Shown one piece after another: positions 42,451 through 50,709 of a stretch of DNA of 64,000 bases. How positions within the stretch are numbered: position 1 is the first letter of the stretch; each line of letters begins with the position of its first letter. The notes under the pieces are model-generated. The model did not search any database and was not told the DNA's origin. It worked only from the letters and a program-made list of their open reading frames with translations. A program made the translations under genes and the position numbers. Source of the DNA: Clostridiales bacterium Firm_07 (GTDB lineage: Bacteria; Bacillota; Clostridia; Oscillospirales; CAG-272); contig LVAM01000017.1 in the NCBI GenBank assembly GCA_001604005.1, forward strand, positions 1-64,000, read 5' to 3'.

Positions 42451-42480
42451 AAAAAAGAGGCGCACAGCGCCTCTTTTTTT
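42451..42480. terminator. Terminator of the PIG-L operon
   Basis: AAAAAAGAGGCGC (42451-42463), loop ACA, GCGCCTCTTTTTTT (42467-42480). Symmetric enough to serve the convergent XRE gene too. Confidence 0.9.
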
Positions 42481-42500
42481 GTTGCTTGCCGACGGACGAA

Positions 42501-42743
42501 TTATCGTATTTCCTGCTCCAAATCCTCAAAAATATCGGCATCAAAAAACTCACGAAGACTGATTTCGAGACCATCGCATATTTTCTTGATCGAAACCACG
42601 CCCGGATTTTGACTTTTCTCGTTCAACATACCGTAAATGGTAGAAGGCGAAACGCCGGATATATTGGCAAGCGCGTTGATCGCCAATTTGCGTTCTCGGC
42701 AAATTTGTATAATTCTCTTTGCCACTGCTTCTTTCGTGTTCAT
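42501..42743 (-). CDS. XRE-family helix-turn-helix regulator
   Basis: An 80-residue stand-alone HTH_3 protein. The helix-turn-helix covers about residues 20-45 (AINALANISGVSPSTIYGMLN), followed by IKKICDGLEISLREFFD, a common ending in Clostridial phage-type repressors. ATG 42743 preferred over 42746, as GGAGGGG then lies 5-6 nt upstream. Short inverted repeats CGATATATCG and relatives lie in its leader and may be its operator. Targets unknown. Confidence 0.85.
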   Translation of the reverse strand: MNTKEAVAKRIIQICRERKLAINALANISGVSPSTIYGMLNEKSQNPGVVSIKKICDGLEISLREFFDADIFEDLEQEIR

Positions 42744-42760
42744 CATACCCCTCCGATCTA

Positions 42761-42819
42761 CGATATATCGCTGACATTTTACCCAAAATTGCGATAAATC
42801 GTGTGACATATCGCATTCG
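42761..42819. promoter_or_regulatory. Repeated CGATAWATCG-type motifs upstream of the XRE gene
   Basis: Perfect palindrome CGATATATCG (42761-42770), a related GCGATAAATCG (about 42790-42800) and a half site TATCGC (about 42808-42814). Clustered near-palindromes before a small XRE gene suggest autoregulation. No clear -35/-10 pair was seen. Confidence 0.4.
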
Positions 42820-42844
42820 GATCGTCGCGTAACTTTTACGGAAA

Positions 42845-42866
42845 AGGCGCGGCACGTGCCGCGCCT
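42845..42866 (-). terminator. Palindromic hairpin after the YfcE-like gene
   Basis: A 22-nt perfect palindrome, AGGCGCGGCAC (42845-42855) and its complement (42856-42866), followed on the minus strand by TTTTCC. Position suits a weak terminator. Confidence 0.55.
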
Positions 42867-42886
42867 GAAATTCCGCTCGGGTTTAT

Positions 42887-43387
42887 TCACCATTGCCCGA
42901 TTGCGGGCAATATTCCGCCATCCCGAAGCGTCAGCGTGCCGAAAGTCGGCGCGCCGTCGCGGGGATCACCGAGGCTCCCCGGACACATCACGGTAAAGGG
43001 GCGCGCAAGCGTTTTTCCGCACAGCACCGTGCCGGCGGCAAACTGATGCAGTTCCGGCAGGTGCGTATGCCCGTAAAGCGCTACGTCCGCGTCGGCGGCA
43101 AGCGCCGCCGCGATCACGCCCTCGGGGCTGTATTTCACGCCGTAACGGTGTCCGTGCGTCATAAAAATACGATATGCCCCGAAAGTTTCAAGCCGCGTTT
43201 CCGGCACGTCCCGCCCGAAAAAATCACAGTTTCCGCGCACCGCGCGGCAGAAAAGCTCCTCCGGCAAAACCGAAAGATCCCGAAGTCCGTCTCCGAGAAA
43301 GAGCAATCCGTCCGCGCGGGAACGCCGTAAAACGTCGGTGAGCCGATCCTCTTTTCCGTGCGTGTCCGAAATCACCAAAAGGTCCAT
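42887..43387 (-). CDS. YfcE/MJ0936-family metallophosphodiesterase
   Basis: A 166-residue calcineurin-like phosphodiesterase: ISDTHG (6-11), FLGDG (30-34), GNCD (53-56), THGH (77-80), YGHTH (105-109) and CPGS in place of NPGS. All metal ligands are present. Family members hydrolyse phosphodiesters in a manganese-dependent manner; physiological substrate unknown. It lies 1 nt after the ECF S-component gene, at the end of the riboswitch-controlled unit, so it may be cotranscribed with it. Confidence 0.88.
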   Translation of the reverse strand: MDLLVISDTHGKEDRLTDVLRRSRADGLLFLGDGLRDLSVLPEELFCRAVRGNCDFFGRDVPETRLETFGAYRIFMTHGHRYGVKYSPEGVIAAALAADADVALYGHTHLPELHQFAAGTVLCGKTLARPFTVMCPGSLGDPRDGAPTFGTLTLRDGGILPAIGQW

Positions 43388-43388
43388 A

Positions 43389-43979
43389 TTACCCCCGATA
43401 CAACAGCGAAAACTCGTTTTCGCGCCGCTCCAAACGGAGCATCAATCTAACAAGCGGCACGACCATCGTACAGACGATGGTGTTGCTGACGCCGTGTATG
43501 ATATCGAACGGGAACCCCGCCGCGATCCACGCAAGCGTGGCGCGAAAACTCAAATGGAAGAAAAGCGCCTGCGACGGCGCATACAGCGTACCGAACAGGA
43601 TCCCGTGCAATCCTCCGATAACGCTGTAAGAGATGATCGCCGCGACGCGTGGCATCGGGCGCGGGAGCAGAAGCACCAAAAAGAACGGAAACAACCACAT
43701 GTACACGTATGGAACGAGCCACAAGGTAAACCCGTTATAGGCAATGGTGAGAAAAACGAACACGGAAAGCGGGAAAAGCGCCTTTTTGCGATAAACCACC
43801 GTAAACGTGATGAGAAACAGATCGATAAAATGCACGTTCGGCGCCCACTCCATCAAGAGTTTGGAGCAAAACATCAGCGCCCCGAGCATCGAAAAGATCA
43901 CGATCTCCCGCACGGTAAGCGGCGGCTTTTTTATCCTTTTCTTGCGGCTCTTTATCTCACTTTGTTCTGGTGAATTCAT
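43389..43979 (-). CDS. ECF transporter substrate-binding (S) component, probably for a cobalamin-type compound
   Basis: A 196-residue membrane protein with about six helices, starting after a basic N-terminus (KSRKKRIKKPPLTVREI). The hydrophobic pattern (VIFSMLGALMFCSKLLME and later SYSVIGGLHGILFGTLYAP) is that of ECF S components, which bind vitamins and dock to a shared energising module encoded elsewhere. It follows a DUF4430 lipoprotein gene behind a cobalamin riboswitch, so B12 or a precursor is the likely substrate. ATG 43979 overlaps that gene; an in-frame GTG lies at 43988. Confidence 0.75.
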   Translation of the reverse strand: MNSPEQSEIKSRKKRIKKPPLTVREIVIFSMLGALMFCSKLLMEWAPNVHFIDLFLITFTVVYRKKALFPLSVFVFLTIAYNGFTLWLVPYVYMWLFPFFLVLLLPRPMPRVAAIISYSVIGGLHGILFGTLYAPSQALFFHLSFRATLAWIAAGFPFDIIHGVSNTIVCTMVVPLVRLMLRLERRENEFSLLYRG

Positions 43980-44424
43980 AGGTTTCACCGTCTTGGATCG
44001 GGGTGCTGTCCACGCCGGTAGTCGTCATCTCGCCGCCCTTGGTGAGGCACCACCACCAGCCGTCGTCGTCAAAGTCGGCTTTGATGCCGTTCACCTTTTT
44101 GACATAGAGACCGTATTCGCTGGCATCACCCTCGATCAAATTGAAAGCGGCAAGCGCCGAGCCGAGCATTTCGGCGTCGGTGTGCATCGTGACGACGATG
44201 CTCTTCTCTTCCGCCACCACTTTGAGTTTCACGGTTTTCGCGCCCGTGCCGAACGTGACGTTGCGGCGATACAGCGCGCTTGCCCAAACGCCTTCTGCCG
44301 CCAGTTCCTCGCTGTCGGCGACCGGCGTGACGGGCGTGTCATCTTTCTTCTTGCAGCCGAACGGCACGAGAAGAAGAAGCGCCAGCAGCAGCACAAGCAA
44401 TGTGCGCAACCATTTTTGTTTCAT
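43957..44424 (-). CDS. DUF4430-domain lipoprotein, putative cobalamin-binding
   Basis: A 155-residue lipoprotein: signal peptide with lipobox (LLVPFGCKKK, Cys24), then a single domain with FNLIEGDASEYGLYVKKVNGIKAD and DDGWWWCLTKGGEMTTTGVDS, split here: DDGWWWCLTKGGEM, TTTGVDSTPI. This is the DUF4430 pattern, related to the C-terminal domain of transcobalamin/intrinsic factor. A surface cobalamin-capturing role with the ECF S component fits the riboswitch upstream. ATG 44424 has GAGG about 9 nt upstream. Confidence 0.82.
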   Translation of the reverse strand: MKQKWLRTLLVLLLALLLLVPFGCKKKDDTPVTPVADSEELAAEGVWASALYRRNVTFGTGAKTVKLKVVAEEKSIVVTMHTDAEMLGSALAAFNLIEGDASEYGLYVKKVNGIKADFDDDGWWWCLTKGGEMTTTGVDSTPIQDGETYEFTRTK

Positions 44425-44471
44425 TTTCAAAACCTCTTTTCGTTTTCTTTTTTGCAAAACAAAAAGGGAGT

Positions 44472-44504
44472 AAAAAATTCTCCACGGCAAAAGCCGATGG
44501 AGAA
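44472..44504 (-). terminator. Riboswitch-associated intrinsic terminator
   Basis: On the minus strand TTCTCCATCGGC, loop TTTT, GCCGTGGAGAA, then TTTTTT (44472-44504). It lies between the cobalamin aptamer and the DUF4430 start, as in transcription attenuation. Confidence 0.75.
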
Positions 44505-44534
44505 AGCAACACAAAAAGAGCGGTTTACCGCTTT

Positions 44535-44732
44535 TGTGGCGTTTTCTCCAATACCCGAGAACGTTTCACAGCACGAGGCGATGAGCATTCCGACTGAAAC
44601 GCCGCGCACGGGGCGGCGTTATAACGGTAATGGCTGTTGCGGCGGATTTTCACCGCGCTTTCCTCATCTTCGCGCTCTCGCGCGAAGGCGCGATGCATTG
44701 CCCGCGCCGGATCGTGTTCCGATTTGATTTGT
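44535..44732 (-). ncRNA. Cobalamin riboswitch (aptamer region)
   Basis: On the minus strand the leader holds GAGGAAAGCGCGGTGAAAA followed by TCCGCCGCAACAGCCATTAC. This is the conserved core of cobalamin aptamers (GGAA-GGTG-AA-TCC...CCCGCNACTGT). It is followed by a B12-box-like AGTCGGAATGCTC. The region lies between a promoter (44739-44767) and a terminator before a DUF4430 lipoprotein gene. A small hairpin AGCGG-TTTA-CCGCT (44519-44532) follows. Boundaries are approximate. An 89-codon frame here (44525-44794) is not a gene. Confidence 0.8.
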
Positions 44733-44738
44733 ACCGTT

Positions 44739-44767
44739 ATGATACCACCCGCGCGGCTTTTTGTCAA
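44739..44767 (-). promoter_or_regulatory. Promoter of the cobalamin riboswitch operon
   Basis: On the minus strand TTGACA (44762-44767), 17-nt spacer, TATCAT (44739-44744). Confidence 0.7.
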
Positions 44768-44769
44768 GT

Positions 44770-44801
44770 ATTGTAAAAAGAAAAGGCGCCTCACGCCTTT
44801 T
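44770..44801 (-). terminator. Terminator of the PflX-like gene
   Basis: On the minus strand AAAAGGCG (44794-44801), loop TGAGG, CGCCTTTT (44781-44788), then CTTTTTAC. The stop codon lies in the loop. Confidence 0.7.
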
Positions 44802-45696
44802 CTTTTTCGGGGAATACGGGAATGGAAAAATCCGGGGTATACGCCGCGTTTGCCGCGCCGCGCGACTGCGAAAATCCGCGAAAACCGAGTTCCTCCGCAA
44901 GAGAGAGCACCGACTCGTATTCAAAGCGCGTCACCCTTCTCAAAAGCGCGCGCGGCGCGTCGTCCGGCGCGAAATCCGGCGTGTACTGCGCCATCAGCGA
45001 GAGCGCGATTTCCTCTACCGGTAAGAGTTCGTGAATACGGCGCAAAATCGCCGCGGAATCGGCGCGCGCGCCGGGCAGCACGAGGTGCCGCACGATCAGA
45101 CCGCGGCGCAAAAGTCCCGCTTCATCGTACGAAAGCGCCCCAACCTGCCTGTACATCTCCACGATCGCCGCGCCGGCCCATTCGGCGTAATCGGGCGCGT
45201 TGGCGCACTCTTTTGCCCACGCGGCGTCCATATATTTGAAATCCGGCATATAGACGTCCACAAGTCCGTCAAACGCACGCAAAGTCTCCACCCGTTCGTA
45301 TCCGCCGCAATTGTAGATCACGGGGATCGAAAGCCGATCCTTTGCCAAAAGCAGCGCCGCCCTTACCGTATCGGCATAGTGCGTGGGCGTGACGAGATTG
45401 ATGTTGTGCGCGCCCTCTTTTTCCAGCGCAAGGAATAGTTCGGCAAGCGCGGAGGCGTCCATCTCCCTGCCGCTCTTTGCCGCGCGGATCGCGCGATTTT
45501 GACAAAAAACGCATCCGAGCGAACAACCGGTGAAAAACACGGTGCCCGATCCCCGCGTGCCGCTGATCGGCGGTTCCTCGAAAAAATGGAGCGCCGCGCG
45601 CGCCACGTGCGGCAAGGCGGGCGCGCCGCAATATCCGCGCTCTCCTCTTGTCCGATCCACGCCGCAACGCCGCGGGCAAAGTTCGCAAAACGCCAC
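44791..45696 (-). CDS. Radical SAM protein, PflX family (pyruvate formate-lyase-activase-like)
   Basis: A 301-residue radical SAM enzyme. The AdoMet cluster motif is CSLGCVFC (Cys58, Cys62, Cys65). An N-terminal Cys set (Cys4, Cys7, Cys11, Cys23) typical of COG1313/PflX may bind zinc or a second cluster. Reaction unknown; family members resemble PflA activases, but no PFL gene is nearby. The start is GTG 45696 with GGGGG upstream. It lies upstream of, and separated by a terminator from, the cobalamin riboswitch unit. Confidence 0.85.
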   Translation of the reverse strand: MAFCELCPRRCGVDRTRGERGYCGAPALPHVARAALHFFEEPPISGTRGSGTVFFTGCSLGCVFCQNRAIRAAKSGREMDASALAELFLALEKEGAHNINLVTPTHYADTVRAALLLAKDRLSIPVIYNCGGYERVETLRAFDGLVDVYMPDFKYMDAAWAKECANAPDYAEWAGAAIVEMYRQVGALSYDEAGLLRRGLIVRHLVLPGARADSAAILRRIHELLPVEEIALSLMAQYTPDFAPDDAPRALLRRVTRFEYESVLSLAEELGFRGFSQSRGAANAAYTPDFSIPVFPEKEKA

Positions 45697-45822
45697 GCAA
45701 GCACCCCCTTTTGCACCATCTTATCACACCGGCGAAAAAAATACAAGTTTTTTCCGAAAAAGCGGCACACATATCGCGTTTTATGCTACAATAAAAGAAG
45801 AAACCGACAAAGGAGAAACAAA

Positions 45823-47094
45823 ATGGCGGATCGTATTTTACACCGCGCCGAGATCGTTGCCGTCGGCACGGAATTACTGATCGGAGATATCGTCAATACC
45901 AACGCCGCGTACCTCTCGCGCCGCCTTGCGGCGCTGGGGATCGGCGTTTACAGGCAGAGCGTGGTGGGCGACAACCCCGAAAGACTGCGGGAAGATCTTT
46001 CCCTTGCTCTTTCCCGCGTGGATCTCGTCATCACCACCGGCGGACTCGGTCCCACGACCGACGATCTCACCAAAGAGACCGCCGCCGCGCTGTTCGGACG
46101 CGAAATGTCGCTCCACGCGCCGTCTCTTGCCCGCATCGAAGAGTATTTTGCCGCCATCGGCAGACCGATGACCGAAAACAACCGCAAGCAGGCGATGATG
46201 CCCGAGGGCGCCGTGATCTTTGAAAACCATTACGGCACCGCGCCCGCCCTTGCCCTTGTGCGAAAGGACGGCAAAGTGTTGGTGATGTTGCCCGGCCCGC
46301 CCCGCGAAATGGAGCCGCTTTTTGAAGAAAAAGTCGTCCCTTTTCTCCTTACACACACCGACGCGGTGTTATACAGCCGCAACGTGCATATCGTGGGAAT
46401 GGGAGAATCGGCGGTGGCAAGCGCTCTGCCCGCGCTCCTTGACAGCGAAAATCCCACCGTTGCGCCTTACTGCGTGCCCGCCGAAACGAGATTGCGCATC
46501 ACGGCGCGCGCCGACAACGAAAAGGACGCCGCCGCGCTGTGTGATGGGGCGCTTGCCGAAATTCTGAAAAGCCCCGTCGCGCCCTTCGTTTACGGCGTCG
46601 ACGTGCCCAACGCCGAGACCGCGCTTGTGCGCGCGCTCACCGAAAAAGGGCTTACCATCGCTACGGCGGAATCCTGCACCGGTGGCCTCATTGCCAAACG
46701 GCTGACCGACGTAGCGGGCGCATCCGAGGCGGTGGCGGGCGGCGCCGTTACCTATCAGACGCGCGAAAAAGTGCGTATTTTGGGTATTTCCCAAGATCTG
46801 ATCGAACGTTGCGGCGTTGTCAGCGAAGAAGTGGCGCGTGAAATGGCGCGCGCGGCAAGAGAACGGTTTGCCGCCGATCTGGCGCTTGCCACCACGGGCT
46901 ATGCCGGTCCCGGCGGCGGCACCGAAAAAGAGCCGGTCGGCACGGTCTATATCGCGCTGGCACACGAAAAAGGCACGCTTTGCCGTCGTCTGTCGCTCTC
47001 GCCGCTCCGCGACAGGGATTTTATCCGTTTCGCCGCCGCCACAAACGCGATGGTCGACACCCTGCGCTTTTTGAACACGCGCGCAACGCGTTGA
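45823..47094 (+). CDS. cinA: Competence/damage-inducible protein CinA (nicotinamide-nucleotide amidase)
   Basis: A 423-residue two-domain protein: N-terminal MoCF-like domain (VGTELLIGDIVNTNAAYLS, about 12-30; TTGGLGPTTDD) and C-terminal CinA amidase domain (ATAESCTGGLIAKRLTDVAGAS; TGYAGPGGGTE). It deamidates NMN, a pyridine nucleotide by-product, and may act in ADP-ribose recycling. ATG 45823 follows AAAGGAGAAACAAA, with TACAAT (45787-45792) upstream. Often next to recA or pgsA; here it precedes pfkA with its own promoter region between. Confidence 0.95.
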   Translation: MADRILHRAEIVAVGTELLIGDIVNTNAAYLSRRLAALGIGVYRQSVVGDNPERLREDLSLALSRVDLVITTGGLGPTTDDLTKETAAALFGREMSLHAPSLARIEEYFAAIGRPMTENNRKQAMMPEGAVIFENHYGTAPALALVRKDGKVLVMLPGPPREMEPLFEEKVVPFLLTHTDAVLYSRNVHIVGMGESAVASALPALLDSENPTVAPYCVPAETRLRITARADNEKDAAALCDGALAEILKSPVAPFVYGVDVPNAETALVRALTEKGLTIATAESCTGGLIAKRLTDVAGASEAVAGGAVTYQTREKVRILGISQDLIERCGVVSEEVAREMARAARERFAADLALATTGYAGPGGGTEKEPVGTVYIALAHEKGTLCRRLSLSPLRDRDFIRFAAATNAMVDTLRFLNTRATR

Positions 47095-47120
47095 TTTTAC
47101 GCGAATTTTCGGCATTTTTC

Positions 47121-47152
47121 TTGACACGCGCAAATTCTTATGTTAATATAAT
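47121..47152 (+). promoter_or_regulatory. Probable promoter of pfkA
   Basis: TTGACA (47121-47126) lies upstream of overlapping -10 candidates TTAATA (47143-47148, 16-nt spacer) and TATAAT (47147-47152, 20-nt spacer). The first has the better spacing, the second the better sequence. Confidence 0.55.
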
Positions 47153-47209
47153 AATAATTGCATTTTCAACTTTTCTTTTTGTCGGATCGCAAGGATCAGG
47201 AGGCTTCAA

Positions 47210-48286
47210 ATGACAAAATTTCGTAAAATCGGTATTCTTTCTTCGGGCGGCGACGCACCCGGTATGAACGCCGCCATCCGTGCCGTCGTCCGTAAAGCGC
47301 TTGACGAAAGCGTGGAAGTGATGGGCATTCTCGGCGGTTATGCCGGGCTTATCTCCAATCAGATCATTCCGATGTCGCCCCGCTCGGTTTCCAATATCAT
47401 TGAACGCGGCGGCACGGTGCTTTATTCCAACCGCTGCCCCGAATTTAAGACCGAAGAAGGTATGGCAAAAGCCATTGAAACCTGCCGCGCTCACGAGATC
47501 GACGCGTTGGTGGCGCTGGGCGGCGACGGTACGTTCCGCGGCGCCACGGACCTTACCAACCACGGTGTGCCCACCATCGGCATTCCCTGCACCATCGACA
47601 ACGATATTACCGCCACCGACTATACGATCGGTTTTGACTCGGCGATGAACACCACGATGAAAATGATCGACTGCCTGCGCGACACCTGCGAATCGCACGC
47701 GCGCTGCAACGTGGTGGAAGTGATGGGACGCGACTGCGGACAGATCGCGCTCAACACCGCCCTTGCCTCCGGCGCCGTTGCCGCCGTCATTCCGGAAATA
47801 CCGTTTGACGAAGCCGAGATGCTCGCGCGCATCAAACACCTCGCCTCGGTTGGCAAGCGCGGCTTTTTGGTGATCGTCAGCGAAGGCGTGCGCACGCCGG
47901 ACGGTCAGAAATACGGTGAAGTGCTCAAAGTCAAAATCCACGACGTCGCGGGCGTGGAAACGCGCTTCGCGCGGTTTGCTCACGTGGTGCGCGGCGGCGT
48001 GCCGACGCTCCGTGACCGCCTGATCGCAACGCAAATGGGCGTGGAAGCCGTAGAACTTTTGCTGCAAGGCAAAAGCAATCTCGTCATCTGCGAACGCAAC
48101 GGCGTGATCCGACCGCTCGACATCAACTATGCCCTGATCGCCGACCGCTACTACAAAGGCAAATTGCAGGAAGGCGACCTCGATCATTTCAGCAAAGAAG
48201 AAGTCCTTTCGATGAACGTCCTTGCCGAAAAGCGCCGCGCAGACCTCGCCCATCTTTACGAGATGGTCAAGGCGACCAGTAAATAA
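47210..48286 (+). CDS. pfkA: 6-phosphofructokinase, ATP-dependent type
   Basis: A 358-residue glycolytic enzyme that makes fructose 1,6-bisphosphate. Motifs: GGDAPGMNAAIR (14-25), GGDGTFRGA (about 104-112), where the Gly after GGD is that of ATP-using enzymes (PPi enzymes have Asp), TIDNDI with the catalytic Asp (about 128-133), MGRDCG. The position before TIDND, Gly in classical ATP-PFK and Lys in PPi-PFK, is Cys here (PCTIDND). Length is slightly more than the 320 of classical PfkA. ATG 47210 follows CAGGAGGCTTCAA. Terminator directly after. Confidence 0.93.
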   Translation: MTKFRKIGILSSGGDAPGMNAAIRAVVRKALDESVEVMGILGGYAGLISNQIIPMSPRSVSNIIERGGTVLYSNRCPEFKTEEGMAKAIETCRAHEIDALVALGGDGTFRGATDLTNHGVPTIGIPCTIDNDITATDYTIGFDSAMNTTMKMIDCLRDTCESHARCNVVEVMGRDCGQIALNTALASGAVAAVIPEIPFDEAEMLARIKHLASVGKRGFLVIVSEGVRTPDGQKYGEVLKVKIHDVAGVETRFARFAHVVRGGVPTLRDRLIATQMGVEAVELLLQGKSNLVICERNGVIRPLDINYALIADRYYKGKLQEGDLDHFSKEEVLSMNVLAEKRRADLAHLYEMVKATSK

Positions 48287-48291
48287 GCAAG

Positions 48292-48328
48292 AAAAATCCC
48301 GAAACGCAATGCGTTTCGGGATTTTTTT
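48292..48328. terminator. Bidirectional terminator after pfkA
   Basis: AAAAATCCCGAAACGCA (48292-48308) and TGCGTTTCGGGATTTTTTT (48310-48328). Confidence 0.9.
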
Positions 48329-49268
48329 ATTTTGGGATCGGCAAATTGACAAACTCGGTGACGTCAAACGCCGCGGGGCGCTGTTTGCCGCCTTCCAGCG
48401 AGAACTCGATATACGAGATCGGAAAGGTAAGTAAGAAAGTTTTGCCGCTGTGTACGATCTCCACCGCTCTGCCCCGCTCCCGCTCGGCGCGGAAAACTTC
48501 TTCAAGCGCCTCCGGCATTCCCGCGGCGTCGCTCTCAAAACCGATCGACAGCACACTGCCCTGCGTCATCATCTGTTCGCCCACCATATTCACGCGCTTT
48601 GCGTCGGCGACCTCGCCCGCCCACAAAAAGAAAGCAAGCGCCGCCGCGCACACCCACGCCTCGTCCACATTGTCGAGAGAAGCGAAAGCAAAGCCCGTGA
48701 GATCATAGGAAAAATCAATTCCCGCGAAACGCGCGAGAAGCGCGAGGCGTTCGATCAGGAGCGTCAGCCGCATCTCTTTCCGAAAAGCGGGCGGATCGTC
48801 GAAATAAAACGCGTCGAAAACCGGACGATAACAAGCGTTCATCGCCGCAAAATCGGCTTCATCAAGCGGCGCGCGTGCCGCCAGCGCCGCGGGCGAATAA
48901 TGCAGCCGCTCGAAGGAATCCGCAAAAAACGCCGCGTGCGTGAAAGATTCCCGCAAAGACGCGGGCGGCAGGAAAACCGGGATCACTCCCGCGCGGTGAA
49001 GCAGCGCGCGAAACACGACGGCGGGCGTTTTACCGAGGAGCAAAAGCACGGGATCGCCCCCGACGTGTATCCCGCAACGCGAGAAAAACGCGCGCTCCGC
49101 GCCCTTTTTGTCAAAGGTTTTGAAAAAATCCGCGCCGCGCGGGAGCGTTTCCTCTCCGTTTGCGGCAAGCACCGTTCCGTAATCGTCAAGAAGCAAAAGC
49201 GTCCCCTCAAAGAGGGAGTCTTGCCGCGTCGTACTTCCGACCGTGTCGCTGATCCGATATTCCAGCAT
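48327..49268 (-). CDS. Uncharacterised protein of the Trk operon
   Basis: A 313-residue soluble protein I do not recognise. The N-terminus (GTLLLLDDYGTVLAANGEE) could be a PAS-like sensor strand pattern. The region around 190-260 (FASLDNVDEAWVCAAALAFF, MVGEQMMTQGSVLSIGFES) is loosely reminiscent of a degenerate kinase-type domain without ATP-site residues. Starts 3 nt after the trkH-like stop, so it is the last gene of the potassium-uptake operon and may modulate it. Function unknown. Confidence 0.6.
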   Translation of the reverse strand: MLEYRISDTVGSTTRQDSLFEGTLLLLDDYGTVLAANGEETLPRGADFFKTFDKKGAERAFFSRCGIHVGGDPVLLLLGKTPAVVFRALLHRAGVIPVFLPPASLRESFTHAAFFADSFERLHYSPAALAARAPLDEADFAAMNACYRPVFDAFYFDDPPAFRKEMRLTLLIERLALLARFAGIDFSYDLTGFAFASLDNVDEAWVCAAALAFFLWAGEVADAKRVNMVGEQMMTQGSVLSIGFESDAAGMPEALEEVFRAERERGRAVEIVHSGKTFLLTFPISYIEFSLEGGKQRPAAFDVTEFVNLPIPK

Positions 49269-49271
49269 AGA

Positions 49272-50705
49272 TCAGCGCCTCCAGGTGACGGGCGAGAAAA
49301 GAAGCAGGATCGGGAAGAGTTCCAAGCGCCCCGCCAACATATCAAAGATCAAAACCCCTTTGGAAAAAGAGGAAAAAACAGCGTAATTGCCGGTCGGCCC
49401 GACAAGAGAAAGCCCGGGGCCGATGTTGTTGAGCGTGGCGACCACTGCCGTGAAATTGGTGGTGAAATCCAAATTGTCCACCGAAATGAGGAGCATCGAC
49501 ACCACGTAGACCGTGATAAAGGACACCGTATAGGCAAAGAGAGAATCCAAAACCGATTTATCGACGGGTTTGCCGTCAATGGTGATCTTTTTCACCTGCT
49601 TGGGGTGGATCGCTTGATGCACTTCGCGTCCGAACGCTTTGACAAGCAGTACCACGCGGGCGACTTTGAAACCGCCGCCCGTACTGCCCGCGCACGCGCC
49701 GATCAACATCAAAAGCACGATCACGGTGCGGGAGAGTTGCGGCCAAACGTCAAAATCCACCGTGGAAAATCCCGTACTGGAAATCAAGGAAGCTACGGAG
49801 AAGAACACGTGGCGCAGCGCCTCCCCTACCGACGGGAACAGGCGATATACGTTGACGGTCAGCACCGCCACCGCCGCGACCACGATGCAAAAGAACGCGC
49901 GCACCTCGGTGGAGAGCGCCTCGCGCGGTTTTTTCCGGATCAGCGCGAAATACGAACCGAAATTGACGGCAAAAAGCAACATAAACACGGCGACCACGAT
50001 CTGAATGTATGCGGAATATCCGCCGAGACTGTCGTTTTTTACACCGAAGCCGCCGGTACCCGCGGTGCCGAACGCCGTGCAGAGCGCGTCAAACACCGGC
50101 ATTCTCCCGATGATAAGAAAGATGAACTCCAACACCGTCATCAAAAAATACAGGGCGTAGAGCAAAAACGCGGTATTCCGCACGCGCGGCACCAGTTTGC
50201 TCACCGTCGGTCCGGGGCTTTCCGCCTTCATAATGTGCATATTTTGCCCGCCGCCCAGCGGCAGGATCGCCATAATGAAGACAAGCACGCCCATACCGCC
50301 CACCCAGTGGGTAAACGAGCGCCACAAAAGCAGGGATTTCGGCATAGATTCCACGTCGGCGAGAATGGAGGCGCCCGTGGTGGTAAAGCCCGAAACCGTT
50401 TCAAACAGCGCGTCTATAAAAGAAGGGATCGCGCGGGAAATAAAAAACGGGAAACAACCGAAAAAGCTGAGCACGATCCAGGAGAGCGCCACGATGACAA
50501 ATCCGTCGCGCGCGTGCAGGGTTTTGCGCTCGGGGCGCGTAAACAGCAACAGTACGCCGACGCCGAGACACGCCGCCGCCGTCCAGAGGATCGCCAACAG
50601 CGCGCTCTCACTGAGAATGAGCGCCGCCAGCGCGGGGATCAGCAAAAACCCCGCCTCAAACAGCAGCAAAATGCCGAGCGTATACGAGATCATCTTATAG
50701 TTCAT
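49272..50705 (-). CDS. trkH: Trk-type potassium uptake channel subunit TrkH/KtrB
   Basis: A 477-residue potassium-translocating protein with four membrane-pore-membrane repeats. The selectivity filters are visible: TTTGAS, GTGGFG, SSTGFS and NNIGPG. Works with the cytoplasmic regulator encoded 4 nt upstream. Driven by the membrane potential and possibly proton or sodium. Lies between trkA and an unknown gene. Length suits TrkH; the KtrB branch cannot be excluded. Confidence 0.92.
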   Translation of the reverse strand: MNYKMISYTLGILLLFEAGFLLIPALAALILSESALLAILWTAAACLGVGVLLLFTRPERKTLHARDGFVIVALSWIVLSFFGCFPFFISRAIPSFIDALFETVSGFTTTGASILADVESMPKSLLLWRSFTHWVGGMGVLVFIMAILPLGGGQNMHIMKAESPGPTVSKLVPRVRNTAFLLYALYFLMTVLEFIFLIIGRMPVFDALCTAFGTAGTGGFGVKNDSLGGYSAYIQIVVAVFMLLFAVNFGSYFALIRKKPREALSTEVRAFFCIVVAAVAVLTVNVYRLFPSVGEALRHVFFSVASLISSTGFSTVDFDVWPQLSRTVIVLLMLIGACAGSTGGGFKVARVVLLVKAFGREVHQAIHPKQVKKITIDGKPVDKSVLDSLFAYTVSFITVYVVSMLLISVDNLDFTTNFTAVVATLNNIGPGLSLVGPTGNYAVFSSFSKGVLIFDMLAGRLELFPILLLFSPVTWRR

Positions 50706-50709
50706 CGCG

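Noticed and set aside
44525-44794. An 89-codon minus-strand frame upstream of the DUF4430 gene
   Set aside because: The sequence is the cobalamin aptamer with its promoter and no ribosome binding site; the translation is meaningless.
47575-47620. PfkA as a pyrophosphate-dependent enzyme
   Set aside because: PPi-dependent enzymes have GGDD and PKTIDND; this one has GGDG and PCTIDND, which fits ATP better.
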